Positions 25,510-36,934 of a stretch of 64,000 nt of DNA are shown here, piece by piece. The position numbers and the translations under genes are program-made. Under the pieces are notes generated by a model. That model was not told the DNA's origin. It searched no databases and was given only the letters and a program-made list of their open reading frames with translations. The DNA comes from Erythrophleum ivorense (taxonomy: Eukaryota; Streptophyta; Magnoliopsida; Fabales; Fabaceae), in contig JAIUCV010000002.1 of assembly GCA_026724425.1 (NCBI GenBank), positions 7,941,001-8,005,000 on the forward strand. Reading direction: 5' to 3'. How positions within the stretch are numbered: the stretch's first letter is position 1; each line of letters begins with the position of its first letter.

Positions 25510-26345
25510 AAAGGTTAAATTATTTTTTTATCTTCATATTTTTACTCAATTTTTACTTTAATCCCCCTAATTTAAAAATTTATAATTAGATCTTTATAAT
25601 TTTAAAATATTTTAATTTAATCCATACTATTGAACTTTATCAATTTTCTATTAAATTTTATTAATATAATTAATTATATGCTATTTTAATATTCTAAATA
25701 TATATAACTTTTTTTAATAAACCATGCATCAACCATTTAACTCAAAATAGCAGGGTCTCTACAAACATAATCGGAAATAAAATCAGAAGGATAAGTGAAA
25801 AATATAATATAAGGCACCATATTGAAAGCCTCACGAGCAAGACTGTCAGCCACAGAGTTGGCCCTTCTATCACACAACTGAATAACAGCATGCCAGTCCA
25901 TGTCATGAAGGCCTTGTATCTCTTGGAAGACGGCATGCTCAAGATGAACATCGGGTACTCCACACTGAACGCCCCGCACTACCTCATGGCAATCACTCTC
26001 AATGATTACATCTCTTATCCCATTATCCCAAGCCCATGGTAGACCAAGAAGAACACCCCAGAACTAATAAAAGAGAACAATAAATAATAAAATAAAATTA
26101 ACTTATATATAATGCAACTTAGGCTTAGTGACTTGAGAAGACTAATTTGAATCTTACATATTCAAAATGACAAAATAATATATAGTTTGTCACACTAATG
26201 AAATTTAACAAAATAACAGAAGTATAATATCATAAATTAAATTAAATTTTTTTTAATTATAAGGACCTAATTACATATTTTTAGACTATAGGGATCAAAT
26301 TGAAAATTAAGTAAAATTATAAAACCAAAAGTATAATTTTTTCCA
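25510..26345. mobile_element. Long-TIR element, family II, carrying an RNase H fragment
   Basis: The left arm (about 25513-25625: TTACTCAATTTTTACTTTAATCC, TATAATTAGATCTTTATAATTTTAAAATATTTTAATTTAAT) aligns with the reverse complement of the right arm (about 26235-26345: TTACTTAATTTTCAATTTGATCC, TGTAATTAGGTCCTTATAATTAAAAAAAATTTAATTTAAT). The arms are about 100 bp and resemble those of the smaller element in intron 13 of copy C. The centre contains a minus-strand RNase H-like coding piece at 25737-26063. No transposase is visible, so it would be non-autonomous. Exact ends and target-site duplication were not settled. Confidence 0.6.
25737..26063 (-). pseudogene. RNase H-like (reverse-transcriptase-associated) domain fragment
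   Basis: The minus frame reads FWGVLLGLPWAWDNGIRDV, then IIESDCHEVV, then DWHAVIQLCDRRANSVADSL and AREAF, ending after a YPSDF-like tail and a D.A.L end. The order (a GL.LAWD.GI...IIESDC block, then VIQL..R.AN.VADSLA.EA) is that of the plant RNase H-like family related to non-LTR retrotransposon RNase H domains. The frame is open over the whole segment, but the N-terminal part with the first catalytic Asp strand is missing and there is no ATG start. It sits inside a TIR element, so it looks captured rather than a functional gene. Confidence 0.7.
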
Positions 26346-26826
26346 AGAAAATACTATACAATAATCACTAAATTCATGTCACGAGTGAAATGGTCAAATT
26401 GGTTAGATTAGTGCAACGAGAGAACAAAAGGAAAGGCTATTCTACTAGATCAGTTGATGCTTGACTTGATCGACAGATATTCCGCTGTAAAGTACTGTAA
26501 AGTCTAACTACAAGACTAAAGATCCTTTCAGAGAATGAATAAATAAATTAGTGGCTCAGATAACAGAAGAATTAACAATTAACAGCAACCTTAATCTCTG
26601 GAATCTAGAAAGAAAAGGATTAATTTTATATCTTGAATAAAAGTTCTCCCCACAAATGCAGAACGGTGATCATTTTCAGGAAAGCGGATAAACTACTTGA
26701 TATATAATGACAATGCCGAGTTACTGCAATGGAATAGCAAAGTATACATCTCATATGACTTCTGTTGCATACGAATGGATTATACAGATTTGAAGCAGAT
26801 TTACACGACATGCTCAAACTCTGCTG

Positions 26827-29800
26827 CTAATGCAAATCACTGTGCTCCGTCCTCCTCTGGAACAAAATAGATCCAACTAAAACAGCAATGCCAGTAACCG
26901 CTACTGTGAATAGAAGATGTCTCTTTGAAAAGTCATTCTGCCGCCTTCCTCTAGCACCTTCCTCTCTTTCAGCCGCCCTCACATCCCTTCAGACGACATA
27001 ACAAGCAAATGGTTCAATCAAAAGGAAGTAAGAAACACCTTTTGTCAATATCACAACAGGATGCATGTGTAAATTATCACAGCCCTAGGATGCTAAGAGG
27101 AAGTAACTTTCTTCACTAGTTATAAATTTCTGACATAAGAAATTCACTTGCTTTGTAAGAGTTTATAACAAGCCTTTTCTGACTCATTTACTTGGTCGAG
27201 AAATCAAATTCACAGAATTGGCTAAATATTCTCACATATAATGAACTTATGGTACAGATATATCAAATGTCAAATAGATGGTAATTCACCGTTCATATAG
27301 CATGTCTGTGCCATCGATATTATGTATATTTGGGGGCTGTGCTTTGTCTAGAACAGTATACATCAGTCCTAAATGATTTAGCTTTTTGCTCCTCTTATAC
27401 ATATATATCTCAGCACTGGTCTAAAATAACGTAGTTACTGCAGCAGCAACAGATGCTCATACTATTAAAAAGGAAATGGCTCTCAACTAAAAGGCTAAAC
27501 TTATTGCGCTTTATGTAGTTCAAACTTGTAATTAAGCCCCAACTGCTTCAAGAGGTCAAAGGATTCATGCGCATAATGAGATTATTTAACATAAACCCCA
27601 ACAAATATCCTTACTGAGCCTATAAGCTACACAAAAAAATGTAAATGAGATTTTTTTACTGATATGCAATAGAACGCTTGTAGATGATACATAGCTGTAA
27701 TATTATAATCATCAAAACATAACGGATTTAATTTTGGAAATCCTGGTGATTTTCCAGAAGCACTAAAATCAATTAAAAAGAAAATTTGACCATTCACCTC
27801 ACAAGATTCTATTTTTAGTTATAAAAAATTAAAAAGAAAATTTGATAATTCACCCTATAGGAATGGAATTAAATGATGATATTTCCTACCTGGAAGATCC
27901 CACAATATTATCTGGGATGCCATTGCACCTGGCTTCATGGTTGTATCTTTCACATAGTCTAACATATCTATTACAAAGGTGACAAAGTTCTGTTCGGTTC
28001 CCGCATACATCCTAAGCAATATAAAGATCACACTAAAATTAGTGCCAAAGTGCATAGCCATAGATAAATACAATCTCCAAATTTAAATGTTATTGATGAA
28101 CATTACCTGATGCTCAGCCAGATCAATTGCTGGCAATGGGAACTCACAGAACTCACAAGTGACAATCCTCTGTGGGCAGCTTTCATCTTTATGGATATCT
28201 AACATATTGCGCTCCATCATCTTACGGCACATTGAACAGGCAACCTGCACAATGAACACCTCTTGTGGAAAAACTAGAATGTAAAAGTGGAATGTATATC
28301 TAACATCAATAACTGCTTTAGCATAACAGCAATCAAAGGGGCGCCTGCCCTGGAGATGGAGGGATGACATGCAGCCAGCTTCTCCATCTCTTCTATTGTT
28401 AAAAGGAATGGCTTAAGCACTAATATATCTAGTGAGCCTCCTTCCAAGTTCTTTATTTCATTTTTTTCCCCTTTGATGGTAGGTGTCTTCATTCAAAGCG
28501 CTTATCATAAAATATAAATAAAACAAATTTACAGAAAAACTAGTAAATATTCAAGAGCCGATGCCACAATGTATACTTTTTGCAGATGATATAGTTCTAG
28601 TTGAAAAATTGAGGAAGGAAATGAATGAAAAGTTAGAAATGAGGAGACTAGTTTTGGAAATACATAGATTTTGTTTAAGTAGAAGTAAAACGGAGTATAT
28701 GAAATATAAATTTAGTAAAAGACGCACTAGTTCTAGTGCAAAAGTAAAAATTGAATAGCATACTATACCCAAAGTCACACGGTTTAAGTATCTTGGCTCC
28801 ATCATACAATATGACAAGAAAATAAAAGAAGATGTAAAATATAAAATTCAAGCAAAGTGGATGAAATGAATGAATGTTTCAGGTATTATTTGTGATAAAA
28901 GAGTATTACTCAAACTTAAAGGTAAATTCTACAATACAGCTATAAGGCCTGCAATATTATATGTAACTAAGTGTTAGACAATAGGAAGTCAATAAGAGAA
29001 TAATTTCAACGTTACAGAAATGAGAATGTTGCATTAGATGAGTGAACACAACAGACAAGATAGAATTAGAAATGAATGTATTAGAGAGAAAGTAGAGGTT
29101 GTACCTATTGTGAAAAAGATTATAAAATCATGAGTTAGATAGTTTGGGCATGTATAAAAGAGACCTATAGAAATCTCAATTAAGAAAATAGATCAGATAG
29201 AGAGTAATCCAATGGTCAGAGGTAGAGGGAGACCAAGAAAAACTATAGGAGAAACTATTAAAAAAGATTTAAATTTAAATAGTTTGTCTAAAAATATAAT
29301 TTACAATAAGACTTTATGGCATCGATTGATTCATATAATCGACCCCACTTAGTAAAAAAAGGTTTTGTTATTGTTGTTGTTGTACAAAAAGTCTAGTCTT
29401 AGGCATCCATAACCAGATATCATTTTACATGATATTATCACAAAGGGCTGGCCCAACAAGGCAACAACTATGCATATACTTTTGCAGTTTTGCATGTGTT
29501 ACTGCAAATGATCAAGTTCTGAAAATTAGGGCACAATAACTAACGAAAGATGCAAAATAGGGGGAAATAGGGAAAATAGAAACCCATGATAAACCTGCTT
29601 AGAGAAGTCAATTTTATTTTGACACACCAAACTTTCACCACCCTGTTTTACCAACTGCATACAGACAAGTCCAATAGAAAATAATCCTTTCGAGCAACTA
29701 CACTCCTGTGGACCCACATATATTTGTCCGTTGAGCACAATTACCAATTAAACATCATAAGACTATCACCAACATGTGAAATACAAATGTGTGAACTGAA

Positions 29801-30946
29801 GCACCAATTCATCAACCAAACAACTGAACAACTACAAGGAACTTACTCACAAAACTGTCCAACAATTTACATGTTTTATAAAGCTGCCTCATCAACAAAA
29901 ATGTATTTTAGAAAATTACAACATTTAACCCTTTTTAAAGCTTATGCACCATTAAACCCAGTGCATTTAATGGCTAATTGCATCCAAATTTCAAAGTGTT
30001 GAGCCTAATTAATTAATTTTGGTCATGTTCCAGATCAGCTACTAACTGCCACCAAGACATCAATTTTAGAAGTGCTAGCAACCAAATCACAAGAATCAGA
30101 TAATTTACCCTACAAATCTCAGCCTTACATGAAAGAGTTCAATGTATTTCTTCTTTCTTTCTTTCCTTCTTTCTTTCTGCTCGTGGTAAAACCTTCTTTA
30201 ACATCCTCGCAAATTCTTTCCTTCCTTTTTTTTTTTCTAATATTTAATTCCAAGTAACATGACCTTCATTGATTTTTCCACCACTTCCTTTAAATTTGAA
30301 TCCGGAAAGAAAAGAAAAAGGAAGACGAAACTTCGCATACCTGTGCATGGGTGTTCATAAAGTGATCCTCAGCGTTTCTTTTTGGAATCATATCACCACA
30401 AATTGTGCATTTTTCAAGGTTTCGGGAGCAATGGGCATAATGCAAAGCAATATTTGCCGCAGGGATAGCACGATCACTGAAAACATTAACATATAATTAA
30501 TCAACAGTTTCTGGAGAAAGGCCATCAGAACACAAACAACTACACTTCGATGCAATCAACCACTTATAGGTCAAGAAAATCTTAAAATATCTTCCAGGAA
30601 TCATACAATGATATCGCACAAATAGACTAATAAACACACATCAGCAAAGTTTATCACCGCGAAGCGGTCCCACAAGTCAAATTGCAGTCTTGCAACCGTC
30701 TTAATAGGCATGCAAAACCACTCTAAAGGCCACTACAAATTCAGGAGCACCCAAGTGCTTCTATCTACGAAACAAATAATCCCAATTTTCCATCAAATTA
30801 AGTAACTTTAGCTCAAAATTCAGTCGGAAGCAAAGCACAAATTCGTCTACAATTTTCAGGAAGGTAAATAATGAAAAATTATTCGTAAATTCTAGTGTTT
30901 ACCAGTGACTACATATACTAGTGGCTTCATCGGACACAGCTGCCAT
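26827..30946 (-). CDS. TRAF-type zinc-finger protein with C-terminal membrane anchor
   Basis: Complete five-exon gene. Minus exons 30946-30903, 30476-30341, 28244-28107, 28011-27890 and 26986-26827 sum to 600 nt, or 199 residues plus TAG, all with GT-AG borders and a consistent frame. Five Cys/His fingers follow each other: C12-C15-H27-C31, C38-C41-H53-H58, C63-C66-H78-C83, C90-C93-H105-C109 and C116-C119-H131-C135. An acidic/basic linker follows, then a hydrophobic segment at about 171-189 (LLFTVAVTGIAVLVGSILF) with RR after it, the layout of a tail-anchored protein. The finger pattern matches the plant TRAF-type/XAF1-like family. The function is not established; a scaffold or stress-signalling role is only inferred. 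It lies next to the lyase array on the same strand. Intron 2 (2096 nt) carries a LINE remnant. Confidence 0.92.
28540..29385 (+). mobile_element. RTE-type LINE fragment in intron 2 of the zinc-finger gene
   Basis: Plus-strand translation, with several stops, gives the reverse-transcriptase box CILFADDIVLVEK. Later come SRSKTEYMKYKFS, then VTRFKYLGSI and KIQAKWMK-type words, a ..KLKGKFYNTAIRPA.LY block, an NECIREKVEV block and RGRGRPRKT near the end. This order is typical of the C-terminal half of plant RTE-clade LINEs. The element ends in a TTG-rich tail (TTGTTATTGTTGTTGTTG near 29366-29384), as such elements often do. The endonuclease and most of RT are missing (5' truncation). It is antisense to the host gene and lies inside its intron. 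Confidence 0.8.
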
Positions 30947-32079
30947 GGCGGAAGAGAGAAATCCAAAGGTCGTTCTACGATCAAATCTTCAGAAAGAAGG
31001 CCCCAAAAAAAAAAAGATTCGAGGGGCAATCAAGCACTAACGAATGCAAACAAAATTAGAGATTTTATCAAAACTGGAGATCCAGATTATATCAGAAATT
31101 AAACTTTCGGATTTGGACGATTTTGGATTTTTTGCAATATAAAGATAAAAAAACAGAGCCCGAAAGAGCTTGATTGCTTTGGTTAAATGACTTGCATTCG
31201 GAAAGAATTTTAGAGACTCTAAGCCGTGGCGGTCTAACAACCGGTTTTGCCGTGTTGTCCTTGAAAAAGAAAAACTTCTTCAATAAAAAACGTGTTGTTT
31301 TTAAATAAAAAAAATTGTTCATTTTTAAATTGTTTTTAAAATAAAAAATTTATTTTTATATCTCGAGAGATAAGTAATGAAAAAATAAATAAAGTATAAA
31401 ACAGAAATCAATATTTGTTATTGGATTACTCAGAATTTATTTCGAATTGTTCTAGTTTTTATTTTTGTACTTTTTTATAGCAATAATCATAAATTTATAT
31501 TTAACAAGTATAATATCCCCGCTTGGGTTGGATGTAACCTCAAGAAACCTGTCATCATTTAAAAATATTTCTATCAGTCGATGATTACCTAAACCACTAA
31601 TTATATATAATTAATCAGTTTGCTGTGAAAAGAAAAATTATGATGCAAACAATATATATTAAATATTTGTAATATGTATTCTAAACATTTATATCATTAA
31701 CTTCATATCAAAATTCCTAATACCTATAGCATGTACAATATTATAGCTACTAGATGCCAAGAATATCTAACAGGGTATGGAATTTTAAGAATTCAATCTT
31801 TTGTAAGAGATTTTAATTATCGTGTTAGGATCTTGATGTATTTCAAGATTTTTATATTAATTTTTCGTTATAATTTAGTTGATAAATATTAATACAAAAA
31901 AATTCAAATGTGCTTGACAATAAGAGAGCTTAACAAGTACTCAGCCTCTTATATTTATAATAAAAATGAGTTTTACTACCCAGTTGACTTCCAGAATGTA
32001 CTGAGGCCTACTATAGTTTAGTTAGTTTCGGATCCAAGGAACATTTTTTATGAGAAAGTTGAGATTGAGCCAACTCTAA

Positions 32080-32220
32080 GTGTATGTTTGGTTATGCGTT
32101 GAAGGAAAAAAAAAATCACGTTTGCAAATTCTTTTTATGCAAAAGTAATAAATTGTTTCTTTTAATCAAATCATGTTTTTTTTTTCTTCAACGCACAGCT
32201 AAATACACACTAAATTTGTT
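32080..32220. mobile_element. Short MITE-like element (about 140 bp)
   Basis: The left end AGTGTATGTTTGGTTATGCG with TTGAAGG and an A-run is mirrored by the right end, whose reverse complement begins AGTGTGTATTTAGCTGTGCG and continues TTGAAG and an A-run. TIRs are about 40 bp around a core of about 50 bp. The start GTGTATGTTTGG resembles hAT-type MITEs, but the class is not proven. Confidence 0.6.
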
Positions 32221-33670
32221 AAAAGATTGACTTTTAGTATTGTAGTATACAAAATTAGTGGTGTGTCACACTTGAATATAGTGAGTCTTATCATTTTGGG
32301 GGAAAAAAAATACATCGGTTATAATTTAAAAATAATACCTAAAAATTTTACTTTTATAAATATAATAATAAAACTTTTAATGATATTTTTTAAAAGTAAC
32401 GTTTTAAAAGCGTCTTAAAAATATTTTTAAAGTATTTGTAATTATTATTGTAAATTTTAGATATATATTTTATTTTAATTAAACTATATATATATTTATT
32501 ATAATCCTATGACAATGGAAATATAAATTTTTATATCAAACTGAAATATAAATTTTAATCTATTTAAAATATTAAAATAAAAAGCCTAACAACATAATAC
32601 AGTTAACAATTTATTGGATTAAATGCCAAGATTGATAATTCTGAATTGATCATAAATTACCAAAAATATAAATAATTACAAATTCATAATTATCTCAAAT
32701 AATAAAATATATTTAAATAACAAATCAATTCAAATATTTATCTTCTCACCCATCATCATATTACTATTAGGTTTATATATTATTATTTATATATCTTCTT
32801 ATCTTTTTATTTATCTCACCACATTCACAATAACTTTAAAAATTATTATCAAACACTCTATCAATTAATTTTGCTTTTAAAAACAATTTTTATAAAAATT
32901 TTATCAAACATCTTTTCTAACCCTTCTAAACAGCATCCCAAAGCACATCCTAGGTAAAGATGTTTCCTCTCCAATAAATATAGAATATAGAAAAAAAAAA
33001 AATCAATCATGTAATGCATAATTAGCTACATTTTTTATTAAACAATTTGATAGTAAAAATTTAAATATTATACTTAAATTTTGTTATAAAATATTATTAT
33101 TTAAATAAAAAAATATAATATTGTTTAAAATATTAATAAAAATTACAAAACATTTCACTAGTCACTACTAATTTGTTTTTTTTTTTTTCACTTGACTAAT
33201 TTTTGCCTCAATGTTAAATTGTTTTTATTACACTACTAAGAAAACAAAGTTTTTGCAGCAACAAAATAGGAGGGAGCCAGTACTGTTATGAAGTTGGGCT
33301 GAAGAGGTGAGGATCATCCTGCAGTTTACTTGGGCTTATTAGACCCACTTCTATTAGGGCCATGGGTTTCATAGCCTGTGTTGTCAAGTGTGAGACTAAC
33401 ACTAAAAAAGTACGCGAAGAAAAACTAACCAAAGAAACAAAAATTGCTGAAGAAAAAAATAACAGAAGAGTACATGTGTACCCTGCGAAAAGAAATTGTA
33501 TATGTGTGATATTTTAGTTGTCAAAATGTTGGAGTTAAGAATGAATGAAAATAGGAAAAGATTTTATATTCGATAAAATTATATTATAAACTGTGTATAA
33601 GTGAAAAAAAAAATGTATGAACCATATGCTTTAAGATTTTTAGTCAAATATGGAGACCGTGAATCAAGTG

Positions 33671-33815
33671 AATGAAATATTGAAAATGTCAAAATGAAGA
33701 GAAATTTTGACATTTTCAATATTTGGAGCAGAAAGTTTAGCGGTTGGACGTAATCATATAAAAATTTGGAAATACAAGTGAAATATTGAAAATGTCAAAA
33801 TGAAGAGAAATTTTG
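33671..33815. repeat. Perfect 21-bp inverted repeat plus direct repeat
   Basis: The arms 33675-33695 (AAATATTGAAAATGTCAAAAT) and 33704-33724 are exact reverse complements over 21 bp with an 8-nt loop GAAGAGAA. A second copy of the left arm together with the loop and following bases (TGAAATATTGAAAATGTC, AAAATGAAGAGAAATTTTG) lies in direct orientation at about 33779-33815. The pattern points to local duplication and inversion, or to a foldback-type sequence. Confidence 0.9.
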
Positions 33816-33899
33816 TTACCAAAAAAATGAGGAGAAATTTGAACACAGAAATTTTTTCTCTTAAATATGAACAGAACGTGAAGCTACTAAAAATGAATT

Positions 33900-34112
33900 A
33901 AGGCTCTGTTTGATTCACTATATTATAAATGTAATTTTTTTATATAATTTATATAATATCTATTATAACTTTATATTTATTATTTTATTTATCAAATCAT
34001 TTTTTTAAAAGTAGAGATAAAATAATTATTTATTATCTTAATTACTCTTACCTACTCATATTTTATATTCTTTTTATCATTACATCATTCAACTAAATAG
34101 AGCATTGTGAGG
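33900..34112. mobile_element. MITE-like element, about 210 bp
   Basis: The left end AAGGCTCTGTTTGATTCA matches the reverse complement of the right end, AATGCTCTATTTAGTTGAATG; the arms continue with TAATG/ATGTAAT-type words. The centre is AT-rich and non-coding. The start GGCTCTGTTTGA is reminiscent of hAT-type MITEs; this is an inference. Confidence 0.5.
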
Positions 34113-36934
34113 TATAATTTAGAAGGAGCATTATCTTAAAGAAAGAAAAAGTGAAAAAGTAAATTACAAACGTAAGCTTAAAAAAAAGAAAAAGTTTAAA
34201 AAGTAAATCACAAATTCAATCTATTTTGTCTGCTACAAAAATTTAATTTATTTTTATATTATATAATTATATTTCCTTAAACATTATTTCAATTAAAGAT
34301 CGTGATTGAATTTGTAATCTCATCTCTTATTTACATTCATTTCATCTCACTCTTTTTTTTCCCTTAAATAAAAAATGTTACCCACTATTAACTTTTACGT
34401 ACGAAGGGATTATCTTTCTTCAAATTAAATCAAGTCTAAACTTCATACCTTTTAACTGATTTTTTCATCACATTAGTTCTATAGAAAATGCCAAACTAAT
34501 TTTTTAATAAAAAAGACGCATTAAAAAAAAATTGAAACACTGAAAGAATTTTGATATCCCCTTAGTTTAAGTAGTGATAATCTTAATGGTCAATCCTTCT
34601 TGAAAAATCTCTTGATGTTCATAAGCTAATTAAGTGAACTTTTTAAGAATTAAAGGTAGTCGGAAGTAACTATTTAGGCCTTTGCCTGCTCTTACAAAAT
34701 CATATGCATCCATTAACACTTTGATGTATATTAGAATAATTTATTTATACTATCAATGTAACCAAAAAAACAAAGTCGAAATGGATTTAGTTTAACGGAA
34801 ACATGCCATTAACAATTGTTTTCCCTCTTTTGTTTTATCAAAAAATAAAATAATTGTATTTTTTTTATATTAAATTATTAATTGCAACATGGATCCCGCG
34901 TATACGTGAGATACACATAACGTGTATGTTTCATTTGCGCTGCTCAAATCTAGTTTAGACAATCCAAATTATATATATATATATATATATATATTAATTT
35001 TATTTTTTTAACTTAAAGAATGCAAAATACACAATGAAGACAATTTTATAATTGTCAACTGAAAAAACAATATTTTATTAAAAAAAATTGAACTATGTAA
35101 ATTTAATTTAAACAACTCATATTAGAATGTGTACCCTAAATTCGCAAAGGACTAATTTTTTATTAACTATTGCTTGTCTTGGCCCTTAAAGTTTACTTTT
35201 AACAGTTCTACCAAACAATTCAACAATCAAACTCAAAACTTTATAAACAGAAAAGACGAGAGCATTACTATCCAAGGGATACATTCCCTGCAAGGACATT
35301 TTTTGCAAGCCATTCAACAATCAAACATATTCTTCTACTTATCCATTTGAAAAAGAATGATATAAAACTTATTCCAATCATTCAAATATAGCCAAACGCA
35401 AACTTCATTTGGAGCAAGACTTACTAAGAAATATTATTTTGAAGAACCAAATTTCGTAGCAGATTTAAAAAAAAAAATCACAATCAAAGCACTGTCAAAG
35501 AGTAAATTTGAAAAGACTCAAACAAAAATCATTGTAAAAGGGTGAGAATCTCTCCAAATGATAAATAAATAAATAAGTCATGGTTAAAAAATCTGAATTA
35601 AATATATTTATTTTAAAAGACTTAAAATTTAAAATTATTTTTAAGAATTCTAAAATCAAATATTTAAATTATGCAAAAAATTATAGTTAATGGCTCCATA
35701 TTAAATTTTTTTTATCTTAAAGTCTTTTAAAATAATTTTAAAATTAAAAAAATTAATATAGATATCTTTAATTTAATATCTTTAACTATAATCTTTCCTA
35801 AACTAATTATCCTCACAAATGAAGAGCATATTGGAATTTCTGTGGAGGGAAAGCAACTGTCGTTAATTAGGAGTATAGATCCTTTGCTGTTATATTCTTT
35901 TACTGTTATGCTATTAGTAGAGGGATAGATGAGTGAGCAAGTTTATTTTAAAATATAAACAGAAAAAAAAAATTAAAACACATTCTTTTTTTATACTAAC
36001 AACACAACAACAGAAAAAATATAACAATAGAGGATCCGTACTCATTAATTAGTGATCTTGTCATTATCACAAAGAGATTTCTACTATCTATTTAGGAAAC
36101 AAAAAGAGAGTGACAAAAATTAAAAGGAACAAAAGTTGTAAATGAATCTAAATGTAATATATTTACTAATTCATTTTTTTTAATTTTATTTCCCTCCTTA
36201 TTGTATTCTAAAAGTAGAGATTTTATGCTCGATAATGATAGGAATCTACCAATAACCCCAAGGAATTGGTTTAATTGTCCAGGATAAGGAGGTGTACCTA
36301 TTACCTTAAATTTTTTGTTTAAATCTGTGGGTAGTATTTTGGAAATTTTATTCCCCTAAATACATTTGATTGATGTGAGGATGCACCTTCAATCGTTTGA
36401 AGAGAAATTTAGTATTAATTAACATGCAAAAGATATCCATATGAGATTAAAAAAAAAAAGACACAACTATTCATGAATGACAATTTTTCAATAATATTTT
36501 GTTAATGTTTTCGTTCTATCCACCAGTGGAAGCTTAAGGTCCCAAGTTTTAGTTCTTAAAAAAAATAATTGTAAAAATAAGTTATTTCAAGATTTATTGA
36601 TTAAAGTACTAATAAGTCTAAATTTTTAGAAGGTGGTCACAAGATCTATCCCAAAATAGTATCACCAAAAATCCCTTAAGAGAAATTACTCAACTGACCA
36701 ATGTTAAGAGATATTTTTCAAAAAAGCTAATCACCTAATGGAACTACTAGTTCAAAGAAAATTTTCAACTTTTACATCCCAAGCTATATCCTATATGAGC
36801 ATATCGCTTAATGCACACAACATTGAGTCTAGGTCTTCTTCTACTCAATGCAACTATAATATTATGTTATTAGAAAAAGATAGAAAGAAAAGAGGAAGTG
36901 GGTTGAAAAATAAGAAGTAAGCCTCGTACACATG

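Larger units (their letters stand above)
24438..26826. other. Intergenic between copy D and the zinc-finger gene
   Basis: The left part is the presumed promoter of copy D, with a G-box-like GTCACGTGAA near 24754. The middle holds the TIR element with a captured RNase H fragment (25510-26345). The right part is the 3' flank of the zinc-finger gene. A minus frame at 24909-25094 starts with GTG, not ATG, and is not called although part of it is hydrophobic. Confidence 0.65.
30947..36930. other. Gene desert, first part
   Basis: No coding region supported over 6 kb of AT-rich sequence. Contents seen: the presumed promoter of the zinc-finger gene just right of 30946, small TIR elements at about 32080-32220 and 33900-34112, a 21-bp perfect inverted repeat with an extra direct copy at 33671-33815, and a (TA)n run at about 34971-34995. 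The rest gives no recognisable protein or RNA gene. Confidence 0.65.

Noticed and set aside
28274..28492. Minus open frame of 72 codons in intron 2 of the zinc-finger gene
   Set aside because: It overlaps the edge of exon 3 in another frame, has no domain, and the spliced gene is complete without it.
30072..30257. Plus open frame with TTTC-rich tract in intron 2 of the finger gene
   Set aside because: It is a pyrimidine-rich microsatellite-like tract antisense to the intron, with no coding evidence.
31037..31322. Minus open frames right of the zinc-finger gene as an extra exon
   Set aside because: They are low-complexity and unrelated to the finger protein, whose ATG at 30946 fits the family length.
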